Origin: Comamonas sp. BIGb0152
GTDB lineage: Bacteria > Pseudomonadota > Gammaproteobacteria > Burkholderiales > Burkholderiaceae_C
Direction of reading: 5' to 3'
DNA: 64,000 nt
Assembly (NCBI RefSeq): GCF_024809975.1
Contig: NZ_JANUDY010000004.1
Location: forward strand, 124,001-188,000
The notes below the pieces were generated by a model. The model did not search any database. It was not told the DNA's origin and saw only the letters and a program-made list of their open reading frames with translations. Shown here one piece after another: positions 41,805-51,421 of the stretch. A program made the position numbers and the translations under genes. Each line of letters opens with the position of its first letter. Position 1 is the stretch's first letter.

Positions 41805-43390
41805 TGGCGTGCCTCCAGCCACAGGTCAGAAAAGTCTCCAGCCGTCAGGTCAATGCTGTTGTTGAGCCCATGCACCCGGGTGCTGTGTACCCGCAGCGCA
41901 GAGGGCACGGTCGCGAGCGGGTAGACGGGCAGCTCGCGACCAACGATCTGCTGGATCTCGCGGAACTGCGCCGCACGCTTGGCCTCGTCAACCTCGACAG
42001 CGGCCTGGCGGAACAGGTTGTCGACCTGGGGGTTGTTGTAGTGCGAGGCATTGATCCAGATCAGCGGGTTCTTGATGCCGTCGGACCAGTAGATGCGCTG
42101 CACGCCGACGGAAGGATCAAACAAGCGGCCCAGGCCGTTGATGTTCAGGTCGAACTCACGGGCGGTGTAGGCGCGCTTCAAAAAGGTGGGCAGGTCGCCG
42201 TCCAGAATGTCCACCTTGATGCCCACGCGGTTGAGCGCAGAGCGCAGGTACTCAGCCGTCTGCTTGAACTGCGCGCCTGGGATATAGGTGAGCTTGACGG
42301 CAAAGCGCTGGCCATTGGCCTGGCGCGGGTAGCCTGCCGTATCGAGCAGCTGGTTGGCGCGGGCCACATCAAAGCCGTAGTTGAACTGGCTGTCGTCGTA
42401 ATAAGCACCCAGCACCTTGGGGATGGGCGAGTTCACCAGCTCGGCCTGCTTGTAGTAGACGTTGTTGACGATGAAGTTGCGGTCCACCGCATGGGCAATC
42501 GCATGGCGCACCTCGGGCTTGGCCAGCACCGGGTTTTCAACGTTGAACTCCAGGAACGAGGCATTGTTCAAGAACGCGTCATAGCTGGCGTCGAGCTTGA
42601 GGCTGGGCTTTTGCAGCAAGCGGCCCAGGTCGGCCAGCGCCAGGTTCTGTGCCACATCGGCCTCGCCCGTTTCAATGGCGGCCGAGATGGCGGCCGGATC
42701 GCGCACAAAGCGGATCACCACCCGGTCCACATGGGGCACGCCCGGGCGCCAGTAGCTCGGGTTGCGCTTGAGGATCACATGGCTGCCGCGCACCCACTGC
42801 TCAAAAATGAACGGGCCCGTACCCACCGGTGCGTTGGAATTGGGGCTGCCCAGCGGATCGCCATCGCCATAGCGGTGCGCCGGCACAATCGGCAGCTCCG
42901 CCGATGACAGCGATTTGATCAGGAAGGGCGCGGGCTTGGACAGCACCAGCACTGCCGTGTGCGCGTCAGGCGTATCGACCCGCTCCAGGTTCTGTAAGGT
43001 AATACGGCCGCGCGGCCCCAGCTTTTTCTGAGTCAGAAACGAGTAGCGCACATCGGCCGAGCTGAAATCGTGGCCATCGTGGAACTTAACGCCCTGGCGC
43101 AGCTTGAAGCGGTACTGCAGGCCATCGGGGCTGACCGTCCAGGATGTTGCCAGCAAGGGCTGGGGCTGGAACTTGGCGTCATAGCGCAGCAGGCCTTCGG
43201 TGATCTTGGCGCTGACATCGCGGTTGTCGGTCTTGGTGTCCAGAAAGGACACCAGCGAGGTCGGCTCTTGCGCGACGACGGATGTGACGGTGCCGCCCTT
43301 GACGGGCGTGGCGGGTGCCTGGGCATAGGCAGCCCCAAAGCTGCTGGCAGCCAGCAGGCCCCAGGCCAGGTTTTTGTAGAGAGTTCGCAT
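41801..43390 (-). CDS. ABC transporter substrate-binding protein, family 5, Sec-exported
   Basis: This 529-residue DppA/OppA-type receptor has a standard Sec signal (MRTLYKNLAWGLLAASSFG, cleavage near AYAQ). Family motifs include WTVSPDGLQYRFKLRQGVKFHDG and APVGTGPFIFEQWVRGSHVI. It is clearly homologous to the protein at 37361-38983 but uses a different export route. I chose the ATG at 43390 because the preceding 35 codons have no features. It is coupled to the amidase. Confidence 0.9.
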   Translation of the reverse strand: MRTLYKNLAWGLLAASSFGAAYAQAPATPVKGGTVTSVVAQEPTSLVSFLDTKTDNRDVSAKITEGLLRYDAKFQPQPLLATSWTVSPDGLQYRFKLRQGVKFHDGHDFSSADVRYSFLTQKKLGPRGRITLQNLERVDTPDAHTAVLVLSKPAPFLIKSLSSAELPIVPAHRYGDGDPLGSPNSNAPVGTGPFIFEQWVRGSHVILKRNPSYWRPGVPHVDRVVIRFVRDPAAISAAIETGEADVAQNLALADLGRLLQKPSLKLDASYDAFLNNASFLEFNVENPVLAKPEVRHAIAHAVDRNFIVNNVYYKQAELVNSPIPKVLGAYYDDSQFNYGFDVARANQLLDTAGYPRQANGQRFAVKLTYIPGAQFKQTAEYLRSALNRVGIKVDILDGDLPTFLKRAYTAREFDLNINGLGRLFDPSVGVQRIYWSDGIKNPLIWINASHYNNPQVDNLFRQAAVEVDEAKRAAQFREIQQIVGRELPVYPLATVPSALRVHSTRVHGLNNSIDLTAGDFSDLWLEARQ

Positions 43391-43511
43391 GGGCAGTGGT
43401 CCAGGAGAGAAGGCGCAGACAAAGCGCGGATAGCACGCAAAAAGCGCAAAGAAAACGGGAGGGGCGGAGAAAGTCTGTGGATAAGTGCGGCGCACAGTGC
43501 AGGCGCTACGG

Positions 43512-44696
43512 CTAGAAGCGCAGCCCCGCCTGCTTCATCAGCGGCAAGATGCGGTCGCCAAAAAACTCCAGGTCGGGCTTGAAGTCAAAAAAGCTCAGCT
43601 GCAGCCCATCGATGCCCGCACGCTTGAGCTGTACAAACTGCTCCACCACCTGCTCGGGCGTACCGATCACTTCGATATTGCCGCCGATAGCGCGGCGCTT
43701 GGGGGCGTCAAGGGCCGTGCGGCCCCGCCAGGCATGGGCATCGCTCTTGAGGCTGCTAAAGCCCTCGGGCGTGCGCTGGTCCTGGTGGGCCACGATGGCA
43801 TCGTGGTAGGCCCAGGTCTCGGCCTCGGTATCGCGGCTGATGACCATGGGGTTGAGCAAGGTGCGCACCGTGCGGCCGGCATCGCGCGCCACCTGTTTGA
43901 CCCGAGCGGCGTGGGCGGGCAGCACCTCAATGGCGCGGGCAAAGTCGGATGCGCCGGGGCTGGTGATAAACACCAGGTCCGAATGCTTGGCGGCAAAGGC
44001 GATGCCGGCGTCCGACCCGGTGGCGTTGACCAGTGCCGGCCGGCCAAAGCGGGGCTTGGGGCTGACAAATCCTCCCCCCAGCTTCCAGGACGATTGCCCC
44101 TCAAACGAATAGTTCTCGTCATAGGACCACAGGCGCTGCACCACCTCGATGAACTCCGAGGCCAGGTCATAGCGCCGGTCATGTTCGATCTGGTCCCAGC
44201 CAAACATCTTGTGCTCGACCTCGCGGTGGCCGGTGACGATATTGATGCCCCAGCGCCCGCCCGAGATATGGTCCAAGGTAGCGCCCCACTTGGCCAGGTG
44301 CAAGGGGTGCAGCGGGCCGTAGAGCACATGGATGGTCGAGATCAGCATGATGCGGCTAGTGACCGAGGTCAGCGCCGCCGTGGTGGCAAAAGAGTCCAGC
44401 GCCTCGCCATTGAACACCCCGCCATAGCCGCCCTTGGGCAGCCACTGCGACAGCGCAAACACCAGATCGAACCCGAGGTCTTCGGCCTTCAGCACCAGGT
44501 CCTTGTTGTAGTCAAAGCGCCAGTCGGTGCTGCGCGGCAGGGTCGAGGCGCTCCAGCCTCCTGCCTGGATCGGCAAAAACAGGCCCAGCAAAATCGGCTG
44601 CGCAAAGGCTTGCGCCAGCGGGCTGTCCGGAAAATCCAGCGGCGATGCGAAGCGCTCTGTATCGGCGAGCGTATCCAGGGGTATTGCAGAGTTCAT
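43512..44696 (-). CDS. LLM-class flavin monooxygenase (SfnG/DszA-like)
   Basis: This 394-residue protein belongs to the luciferase-like FMNH2-dependent monooxygenases. It resembles dimethylsulfone monooxygenase SfnG and related DszA-type enzymes: LFLPIQAGGWSAS, RSTDWRFDYN, then the family core ISGGRWGINIVTGHREVEH and NATGSDAGIAFAAKHSDLVF. Such enzymes split C-S bonds of sulfones or sulfonates using FMNH2 from a partner reductase. It is the first gene of the minus-strand set, facing the ABC transporter genes. No flavin reductase is encoded in the window. Confidence 0.86.
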   Translation of the reverse strand: MNSAIPLDTLADTERFASPLDFPDSPLAQAFAQPILLGLFLPIQAGGWSASTLPRSTDWRFDYNKDLVLKAEDLGFDLVFALSQWLPKGGYGGVFNGEALDSFATTAALTSVTSRIMLISTIHVLYGPLHPLHLAKWGATLDHISGGRWGINIVTGHREVEHKMFGWDQIEHDRRYDLASEFIEVVQRLWSYDENYSFEGQSSWKLGGGFVSPKPRFGRPALVNATGSDAGIAFAAKHSDLVFITSPGASDFARAIEVLPAHAARVKQVARDAGRTVRTLLNPMVISRDTEAETWAYHDAIVAHQDQRTPEGFSSLKSDAHAWRGRTALDAPKRRAIGGNIEVIGTPEQVVEQFVQLKRAGIDGLQLSFFDFKPDLEFFGDRILPLMKQAGLRF

Positions 44697-45131
44697 AGAT
44701 CAGCCAATGGGTCAAAACAAAGGATGGCGATCCGGCCTCAACACAAACCGGTTATTCAAACACCACCGCGCCCTTCGATAATCACATAAACCATGCAGGC
44801 GCTCTTGCGCCTATTTTGCATTTGTATATTCAAAAATCAGCCATGGCTGCCGGCAGATCTTTTGAAACGCGGCACACCGCCAAAGCCCACAACAGGCATC
44901 GTCACCGCATATAGCTTGTGGGCATATGCAGCAAGGCAAACAAAATATGCGACTTGGGAGGCGTTTAATAACAAAAACCATCGGTGAGCATCCGCCAACC
45001 GATAAAAATCAGATACCGATATTTGTTATTTAGTTTGTGCTTTTCCATATATGAAATGGCATGCTGCAAATACCCCTGATGGCGCACGAACCCTCCTATC
45101 ATGGATGGGTTCACCCCCATTAATAATCCGC
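44697..45131. promoter_or_regulatory. Divergent promoter region of the organosulfur cluster
   Basis: This 435-bp AT-rich region lies between the monooxygenase and the first permease. It holds overlapping inverted repeats: CCCACAA (44886-44892) with TTGTGGG (44916-44922), and GCATAT (44907-44912) with ATATGC (44924-44929). The spacing suits a LysR-type or similar regulator, such as the CysB/Cbl group that controls sulfur genes. I looked for a sigma-54 GG-N10-GC promoter, as expected for SfnR control, and found none. No regulator gene is adjacent. Confidence 0.4.
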
Positions 45132-46118
45132 ATGAGTACCACCCCACGTTTATTAAGATCGCTCTGGTTCAATGCCAAATATGCCGTGCCCACGGTGCTG
45201 GGCGTTGCGATCCTGAACTTTTTGCTGCTGCAGCTCACGCCCGGTGATGCGGCCGATGTGATGGCCGGTGAATCAGGCGCGGCCACAGCCGAAACCCTGG
45301 CGGCGCTGCGCACGCGCTTTGGGCTGGATCTGAGCGTGTTGGAGCAGCTGCAGGCCTACCTGGGCAACCTGGCGCATTTCAGCCTAGGCTTCTCCCCGCG
45401 CTACAACATGCCGGTGATGGAGCTGATTGGCCAGCGCCTGCCCAGCACCTTGCTGCTGATGGGCCTGGCACTGGCCATTGCGCTCAGTCTGGGCATTGCA
45501 CTGGGCACAGCGATGGCCTATTTTGCGGGCCGCCTGCCGGACCGCCTGCTGTCCGTGCTGTCGCTGCTGTTCTATTCGGTGCCGGGCTTCTGGACCGGGC
45601 TGATGCTGATCGTGCTGTTCTCGGTCAAGCTCGGCTGGCTGCCCAGTGGTGGCTCGGCCAGCATTGGTTCGCAGCTGAGCGGCCTGGCCGCCGTGCTCGA
45701 CCAGTTGCGCTACATGGTGCTGCCTGCTACCTCGCTGGCGCTCTTTTATGTGGCGATCTACGCCCGCCTCACCCGCGCGGCGATGCTGGAGGTGCAGTCG
45801 CAAGATTTTGTACGCACTGCCGCTGCCAAAGGCCTCTCGCCCTGGCGCATCACCGTGCGCCATGTGCTGCGCAATGCCCTGCTGCCGGTCACCACCATGG
45901 CCGGCATGCACCTGGGCGGCATGCTCGGCGGCGCCGTCGTCGTCGAGACCGTCTACAGCTGGCCCGGCCTGGGCCGCCTGGCCTTTGAGGCCGTGCTGAG
46001 CCGCGATTTCAGCGTGCTCATGGGTGTGCTGTTTCTCTCTTCCTTGCTCGTGATCGCCGCCAATGTGCTGGTCGATCTGCTGCATGCCTGGCTGGATCCC
46101 CGAATCGAGGTGCGCTGA
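45132..46118 (+). CDS. ABC transporter permease, DppB/OppB type
   Basis: This 328-residue inner-membrane permease has an N-terminal helix (PTVLGVAILNFLLLQLTPGD), a periplasmic loop, and the conserved EAA-type loop DFVRTAAAKGLSPWRITVRH. It has the GsiC/DppB layout. I chose the ATG at 45132 over one at 45051 because the family starts about there. Its stop overlaps the next start by one base. The first gene of the transporter operon. Confidence 0.9.
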   Translation: MSTTPRLLRSLWFNAKYAVPTVLGVAILNFLLLQLTPGDAADVMAGESGAATAETLAALRTRFGLDLSVLEQLQAYLGNLAHFSLGFSPRYNMPVMELIGQRLPSTLLLMGLALAIALSLGIALGTAMAYFAGRLPDRLLSVLSLLFYSVPGFWTGLMLIVLFSVKLGWLPSGGSASIGSQLSGLAAVLDQLRYMVLPATSLALFYVAIYARLTRAAMLEVQSQDFVRTAAAKGLSPWRITVRHVLRNALLPVTTMAGMHLGGMLGGAVVVETVYSWPGLGRLAFEAVLSRDFSVLMGVLFLSSLLVIAANVLVDLLHAWLDPRIEVR

Positions 46119-47143
46119 TGTCTTTGTCTTCCTCTACCCCAGCGCTGCCGATCCCCCCGGCCGCCGCCCACCCGCTGGCTGCCGCGCAAGCAGCGCGCAG
46201 CACTACCAGCAACGCCGAGCCCGATTCCCTGCCCTGGCCCAATGTGCATGCGCCCGATGCGGTGCGCACGACCACCAGCGCCGCCAACGCCGGCAGCGGC
46301 AGCCAGGGCTACCGCGCGCTGCGTGTGTTTCTGCGCAACCCCACGGCCATGCTGGGCTGTGCCTTTTTGCTGGCGGTGTTGGCACTGGCGCTGACGGCAC
46401 CCTGGCTTTTTCCCGGCGACCCGCTGGACATGGTGGCCCAGCCCTTTGTCTGGCCGGGCCAGGATGCGGCCTACCTGCTGGGCACCGACTCCATGGGCCG
46501 CGATGTGGCAGCGGGCATTGCCCACGGAGCGCGCGTGTCGCTGCTGGTCGGCGTGTCGGCCACCTTGATCGGCCTGAGCCTGGGCATTGGCATTGGTGCC
46601 GTGAGCGGCTACTTTGGCGGCTGGGTCGATGAGCTGTTGCAGCGCGTGGTGGTGCTGTTCCAGACGATACCCAGCTTTATCTTGCTGGTGGTGCTGGTGG
46701 CGATTGCCCAGCCCGCCATCGGCACCATCGTGGTGGCGATCGGCCTGGTGACCTGGCCGACGGTGGCGCGCCTGGTGCGGGCCGAGTTCCGCGCGCTGCG
46801 CCACAAGGAGTTTGTGCTGGCCGCCCGCGCGCTGGGCTACTCGCACAGCCGCATCATCTTTCGCGAGATGCTGCCCAATGCGCTGCCGCCCATCATCGTC
46901 ACTTCGTCGGTGATGGTGGCCTCGGCCATCTTGCTCGAATCGGCGCTGTCCTTCATGGGCATGGGCGACCCGAACGTCATCAGCTGGGGCAGCATGATCG
47001 GCTCGGGCCGCGACCTGCTGCGCACCGCCTGGTACCTGACGGCCGCACCCGGCCTGGCCATCGTGTTTGCCGTGCTGGCCTTCAACCTGATTGGGGATGG
47101 TTTGAACGACGCCCTCAACCCCCGTCTGTCGCAGGAGCGCTGA
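46118..47143 (+). CDS. ABC transporter permease, DppC/OppC type
   Basis: This 341-residue permease has an unusually long Ala/Ser/Thr-rich N-terminal extension (about 60 residues) before FLRNPTAMLGCAFLLAVLAL. The core includes YLLGTDSMGRDV and the EAA loop EFVLAARALGYSHSRIIFRE. It pairs with the previous gene to form the membrane channel. Confidence 0.9.
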   Translation: MSLSSSTPALPIPPAAAHPLAAAQAARSTTSNAEPDSLPWPNVHAPDAVRTTTSAANAGSGSQGYRALRVFLRNPTAMLGCAFLLAVLALALTAPWLFPGDPLDMVAQPFVWPGQDAAYLLGTDSMGRDVAAGIAHGARVSLLVGVSATLIGLSLGIGIGAVSGYFGGWVDELLQRVVVLFQTIPSFILLVVLVAIAQPAIGTIVVAIGLVTWPTVARLVRAEFRALRHKEFVLAARALGYSHSRIIFREMLPNALPPIIVTSSVMVASAILLESALSFMGMGDPNVISWGSMIGSGRDLLRTAWYLTAAPGLAIVFAVLAFNLIGDGLNDALNPRLSQER

Positions 47144-48139
47144 ATGTCCCCATCCCCCTTGCTTGATGTGCGCGGGCTGAGCATCCGCTTCCCCCAGCTC
47201 GATCCCGTGCGCGGGCTGAGCTTTTCGGTACAGGCTGGCGAAACCCTGGCCATCGTCGGCGAGTCCGGCTCGGGCAAATCGCTCACCGCGCTGGCGCTGA
47301 TGCGCCTGCTGCCCCGGGCCGCCCGCATTGCGCAGGGCGAGGTCTGGTTCAACGGCCAGAACCTGCTGGACCTGAGCGAGCCGGCGATGCGCCAGCTGCG
47401 CGGGCGCGAGATCGGCATGATCTTCCAGGAGCCGATGACCTCGCTCAACCCCGTCTACACCATTGGCTGGCAGATTGCCGAGGTGCTGCGCCAGCACGAG
47501 CGCCTGTCGGCCAAGGCGGCCCGCCTGCGCGCCATCGAGCTGCTCGATACCGTACGAATCTCCGATCCGCAGCGCCGGGTGGATGATTTTCCGCACCAGC
47601 TCTCTGGCGGCATGCGCCAGCGCGTGATGATTGCCATGGCCATTGCCTGCCGCCCGCGCCTGCTGATTGCCGACGAACCCACCACCGCCCTCGACGTAAC
47701 CATCCAGGCCCAGGTGCTGGACCTGCTCGACGGGCTGCGCAAGGACTTGTCTATGGGCCTGATCCTGATCACCCACGACCTGGGCGTTGTCTCGCAATGG
47801 GCCGACCGCGTGGTGGTGATGTATGCCGGCCGCGAGGTGGAACAAGCCCGCCCCGGCCCGCTGTTTGACGAGCCCCTGCACCCCTACACCCAGGGCCTGC
47901 TGGCGGCATCGCCCCGGCTGCAGCCCGGCGCGCATTACCTCGATGGGCCGCTGACCGAGATTCGCGGCAGCATCAGCTCGGCCATTGGCCAGGCCGGCTG
48001 TGCCTTTGCGCCGCGCTGCCCGCGCGCCCAGGCCTATTGCCACAGCGTGGTGCCGCCCCTGCAAGTAGCAGGCCCCCAACGCCTCAGCGCCTGCCCCATC
48101 ACCTTGCCTGCGTCTGCACGCAGCGCCCAACTTGCCTAG
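47144..48139 (+). CDS. ABC transporter ATPase, DppD/OppD type
   Basis: This 331-residue ATPase has Walker A GESGSGKS, signature LSGGMRQR, Walker B LLIADEPTTALD, and the C-terminal oligopeptide/dipeptide transporter domain with CAFAPRCPRAQAYC. It starts directly after the permease stop. With the next gene it forms the ATPase pair of the transporter. Confidence 0.92.
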   Translation: MSPSPLLDVRGLSIRFPQLDPVRGLSFSVQAGETLAIVGESGSGKSLTALALMRLLPRAARIAQGEVWFNGQNLLDLSEPAMRQLRGREIGMIFQEPMTSLNPVYTIGWQIAEVLRQHERLSAKAARLRAIELLDTVRISDPQRRVDDFPHQLSGGMRQRVMIAMAIACRPRLLIADEPTTALDVTIQAQVLDLLDGLRKDLSMGLILITHDLGVVSQWADRVVVMYAGREVEQARPGPLFDEPLHPYTQGLLAASPRLQPGAHYLDGPLTEIRGSISSAIGQAGCAFAPRCPRAQAYCHSVVPPLQVAGPQRLSACPITLPASARSAQLA

Positions 48140-48146
48140 GACCGCC

Positions 48147-49127
48147 ATGAGCCTGCTGACTGTCAGCGATCTACAGACCCACTTCAAACTGCCCAAGGGC
48201 GTGCTGCGCGCCGTCGATGGCGTGTCGTTCCACATTGCCAAGGGCGAGACCGTCGGCCTGGTGGGCGAATCGGGCTGCGGCAAATCCACCCTGGGCCGCA
48301 GCCTGCTGCGGCTGGAGACGCCCACGGCCGGCCAAGTGGCGCTGGATGGCGAGGACATCTTGCCGCTGCAAGGCGCGCGCTTGCGCAGCCTGCGCAAGCG
48401 CATGCAGATGATCTTTCAGGACCCGTTTGCGTCACTCAACCCGCGCCACAGCATCGGCACGATTTTGGAGACGCCATTGCAAGTGCATGGCCTGGGGGAC
48501 CGCGCCCAGCGCCGCCGCCAGGTGGAGCGCCTGCTGGACCGTGTGGGCCTGCCGCGCAGCGCCCTGGGCCGCTACCCGCATGAGTTCTCTGGCGGCCAGC
48601 GCCAGCGCCTGGGCATTGCCCGCGCGCTGATGCTGCAGCCCGATCTGGTGGTCTGCGACGAGCCGGTCTCTGCGCTTGATTTGTCGATCCAGGCGCAGAT
48701 CCTGAACCTGCTGGTGGAGATGAAACGCGAGTTTGGCCTGTCCTACTTGTTCATCTCGCATGACTTGTCGGTCGTGCAGTACTTTGCCGACCGGGTGCTG
48801 GTGATGTACCTGGGCCGCATCGTCGAGAGCGCGGACCGCCGCAGCCTGTGGACCACGCCGCGCCACCCCTACACGCAGGCGCTGCTCGATGCCGTGCCCG
48901 ACCCATCGCGCCACCGCCAGGCGGCCCCTCTTTTGGGCGAGCTGCCCAGCCCGCAGAACCTGCCCAGCGGTTGCCGCTTTCATCCGCGCTGCCCGCGCGC
49001 GACGGCGCTGTGCACAGCGCAAGAACCACTGCTCAGCGACAGCGGCAACGGCCATCTGGTCGCCTGCCACCATCCGCAGCTGCCACAGACCTCTGGCACG
49101 CAAACCTCCGTGATTTCCTTTCACTAA
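48147..49127 (+). CDS. ABC transporter ATPase, DppF/OppF type
   Basis: This 326-residue ATPase has Walker A GESGCGKST, signature FSGGQRQR, Walker B LVVCDEPVSALD, and the C-terminal Cys motif CRFHPRCPRATALC. The ATG at 48147 has AGGA 6 bases upstream; a TTG at 48132 inside the previous gene is unlikely. Confidence 0.92.
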   Translation: MSLLTVSDLQTHFKLPKGVLRAVDGVSFHIAKGETVGLVGESGCGKSTLGRSLLRLETPTAGQVALDGEDILPLQGARLRSLRKRMQMIFQDPFASLNPRHSIGTILETPLQVHGLGDRAQRRRQVERLLDRVGLPRSALGRYPHEFSGGQRQRLGIARALMLQPDLVVCDEPVSALDLSIQAQILNLLVEMKREFGLSYLFISHDLSVVQYFADRVLVMYLGRIVESADRRSLWTTPRHPYTQALLDAVPDPSRHRQAAPLLGELPSPQNLPSGCRFHPRCPRATALCTAQEPLLSDSGNGHLVACHHPQLPQTSGTQTSVISFH

Positions 49128-49148
49128 CCCTTCGTTTTTTCTTTTGCC

Positions 49149-50177
49149 ATGACCTACCGTTATCTCGGCCGCAGCGGCCTCAAAGTCTCCCGCCTCGCAC
49201 TGGGCACCATGATGTTTGGCGGGCCCACCGACGAGCAGACCGCGCACGCGATCATTGCCAAGGCCAAGTCCCAGGGCATCAACTTCATCGACACGGCCGA
49301 CGTCTACCAAAAGGGCGTGACCGAGCAGGTGGTAGGCCGGGCACTGGCTAAGGATCGCCATGACTGGGTGCTGGCCACCAAGTTTGGCAACCCGCTGGGC
49401 GAGGGCCCGAACCGGAGCGGCACCTCGCGCAAATGGATCATCGAATCCGTCGACAACAGCCTGCGCCGCCTGGGCACCGACTACATCGACCTGCTGTACT
49501 TTCACCGCGCCGATTTTGATGCGCCCCTGGGCGAGGCGGTGCGCGCCATTGGCGACCTGGTGCGTGCGGGCAAGCTGCGCTACTTTGGGCTGTCCAACTT
49601 TCGCGGCTGGCGCATTGCCGAGGTGGCCCACCTGGCGGACGCCGAAGGCATTGACCGGCCCATCGCCAGCCAGCCGCTGTACAACATCGTCAACCGCACG
49701 GCCGAGGCCGAGCAGCTGCCCGCTGCCACCGCCTATGGCCTGGGCGTGGTGTCGTACAGCCCGCTGGCCCGGGGCGTTTTGACCGCCAAGTACCCGAATG
49801 TGGAGGCGGCCGAGCCCGGCTCGCGCGCCGCACGGCTGGACAAGCGCATGCTGGAGACCGAGTGGCGGCCCGAGTCCATCGACATTGCCGCCGAGATCAA
49901 AAAGCACACCGACGAGCGCGGCATCAGCACCGTGGACTTTGCGCTGGCCTGGGTGCTGAACAACCGCCTGGTGACCGCCGCCATTGCCGGCCCCCGCACG
50001 GCAGAGCAATGGGATGGCTATATTCGCGCGCTGGACTACCAGTTCACCGCCGATGACGAGGCACTGGTCAACCGCCTGGTCGCGGCCGGCCACCCCTCGA
50101 CCCTGGGCTTTACCGACCCAGGCCACCCCGTTGAAGGCCGCGTGCCCTACGTGGCGGCTGCAGCTGCCAGCGCCTAA
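49149..50177 (+). CDS. Aldo/keto reductase
   Basis: This 342-residue NADPH-dependent oxidoreductase has the catalytic tetrad residues Asp48, Tyr53 (FIDTADVY) and Lys78 (ATKFG), with a His in YFHRAD. The family pattern FGLSNFRGWRI and the coenzyme-site segment VVSYSPLARGVLT are clear. It follows the ATPase by 21 bp and precedes the DszC-like gene by 17 bp. It may reduce a carbonyl released by C-S cleavage, or act on an unrelated aldehyde (inference). Confidence 0.88.
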   Translation: MTYRYLGRSGLKVSRLALGTMMFGGPTDEQTAHAIIAKAKSQGINFIDTADVYQKGVTEQVVGRALAKDRHDWVLATKFGNPLGEGPNRSGTSRKWIIESVDNSLRRLGTDYIDLLYFHRADFDAPLGEAVRAIGDLVRAGKLRYFGLSNFRGWRIAEVAHLADAEGIDRPIASQPLYNIVNRTAEAEQLPAATAYGLGVVSYSPLARGVLTAKYPNVEAAEPGSRAARLDKRMLETEWRPESIDIAAEIKKHTDERGISTVDFALAWVLNNRLVTAAIAGPRTAEQWDGYIRALDYQFTADDEALVNRLVAAGHPSTLGFTDPGHPVEGRVPYVAAAAASA

Positions 50178-50194
50178 CCCACCAGGTCCCCACT

Positions 50195-51421
50195 ATGAAT
50201 GCATCGGTTCCACCCCTGCGGTCTGGCCACCCCAGCCGCGACGAACTGCTGGCCCGCCTGCCCCAGCTGGCCGCCGACATTGGCACGGGCGCTGCGCAGC
50301 GCGAGCTGCAGCGCGAGCCGCCCTGGGCGGCCTTTGATCTGCTGCGCGCATCAGGCCTGGGCGGCCTGCGCATTGGCCGCGAACAAGGCGGGCCGGGAGG
50401 ATCGGTGGCCGATGTGATCGAGGTGGTCAGCACCTTGGCCGCAGCGGATTCCAATGTGGCCCATGCGCTGCGCACCCACTTCAACACCACCGAGCTGCTG
50501 CGGCTGGAGCCCAAGCCCTCAGCACTGGCCCAGCGCCAAAGCGCCTGGGCCTTGCAGGGCAAGCTGTTTGGCGGTGCTTTTACCGAGCTGGGCACCGCAC
50601 GCGCCGGCATCAGCACCTCCACCTTGCTGCGCGATGGCGCGCACCACCGGCTGAATGGCAAGAAGTACTACGCCACCGGCACCGCCTATGCGGACTACTT
50701 CAATATCTTTGCGGTCAACGACGAGGGCCAAGCCCTGAACGCCGTGATCCCCGTGCAGCGCGAAGGCGTACGCGTGCTAGACGACTGGGACGGCATGGGC
50801 CAGCGGCTGACCGCCAGCGGCAGCCTGGAGCTGAACAATGTGCTGGTCTATGACGACGAAATCAGCCCCGGCGCCCGCGACCATTTGGCAGGCCGCCATG
50901 CCTCTGCGCTGCGCCAGCTGATCTTGGTGGCGACTGCCGCCGGCATTGTGCGCAACATCCTGGCCGATGCCCGCCACTATGTGCTGCAGCTGGGCCGACC
51001 TGCGATGCACAGCCCCGCCGAGCGCTCACGCGACGACCACTTTGTGCAGGCCGTCGTCGGCGAGCTGGCTGCCGCCAGCTATGCCATTGATGCGCTGGTC
51101 GCCGCCAATGCCCGCCAGCTGGACCAGGGCGCCTACGCCATCGTGCACGCACCGGCCACCGCCGACGATGTGGTGCTGCAAGGGGCTTTGGCCACCGCCC
51201 AGACCCAGCTGGTCGTCAGCCGCCTGGCGCTGAATGCCGGCGAGCGTTTGTTTGAAGTGGGCGGCGCGTCAGCTACCTCGCGCCAGCTGAACCTGGACCG
51301 CCACTGGCGCAACCTGCGCACCATCTTTAGCCACAACCCGCTGCTGCACAAAACCAGGGTGGTGGGGGACTATGTGCTCAATGGCACGCGGACGCATCTG
51401 GAGGAAGGGCGGGTGTTTTGA
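50195..51421 (+). CDS. DszC-like flavin-dependent monooxygenase (acyl-CoA dehydrogenase fold)
   Basis: This 408-residue protein has the acyl-CoA dehydrogenase fold with hallmarks of sulfur-oxidising members: NGKKYYATGTAYADYF, DDWDGMGQRLTASGS, and a C-terminal LDRHWRNLRTIFSHNPLLHK followed by RVVGDYVLNGT. DszC-type enzymes carry the same C-terminal pattern and use FMNH2 and oxygen to oxidise thiophenic sulfur to sulfone. It is the last gene of the divergent plus-strand set. Together with the LLM and DszB-like proteins it completes a 4S-like enzyme set. Confidence 0.8.
   Translation: MNASVPPLRSGHPSRDELLARLPQLAADIGTGAAQRELQREPPWAAFDLLRASGLGGLRIGREQGGPGGSVADVIEVVSTLAAADSNVAHALRTHFNTTELLRLEPKPSALAQRQSAWALQGKLFGGAFTELGTARAGISTSTLLRDGAHHRLNGKKYYATGTAYADYFNIFAVNDEGQALNAVIPVQREGVRVLDDWDGMGQRLTASGSLELNNVLVYDDEISPGARDHLAGRHASALRQLILVATAAGIVRNILADARHYVLQLGRPAMHSPAERSRDDHFVQAVVGELAAASYAIDALVAANARQLDQGAYAIVHAPATADDVVLQGALATAQTQLVVSRLALNAGERLFEVGGASATSRQLNLDRHWRNLRTIFSHNPLLHKTRVVGDYVLNGTRTHLEEGRVF

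Noticed and set aside
44697..45131. Sigma-54 promoter expected for an SfnR-type sulfone regulon
   Set aside because: No GG-N10-GC element with acceptable flanks was found on either strand; near misses have spacing of 6, 8 or 9.
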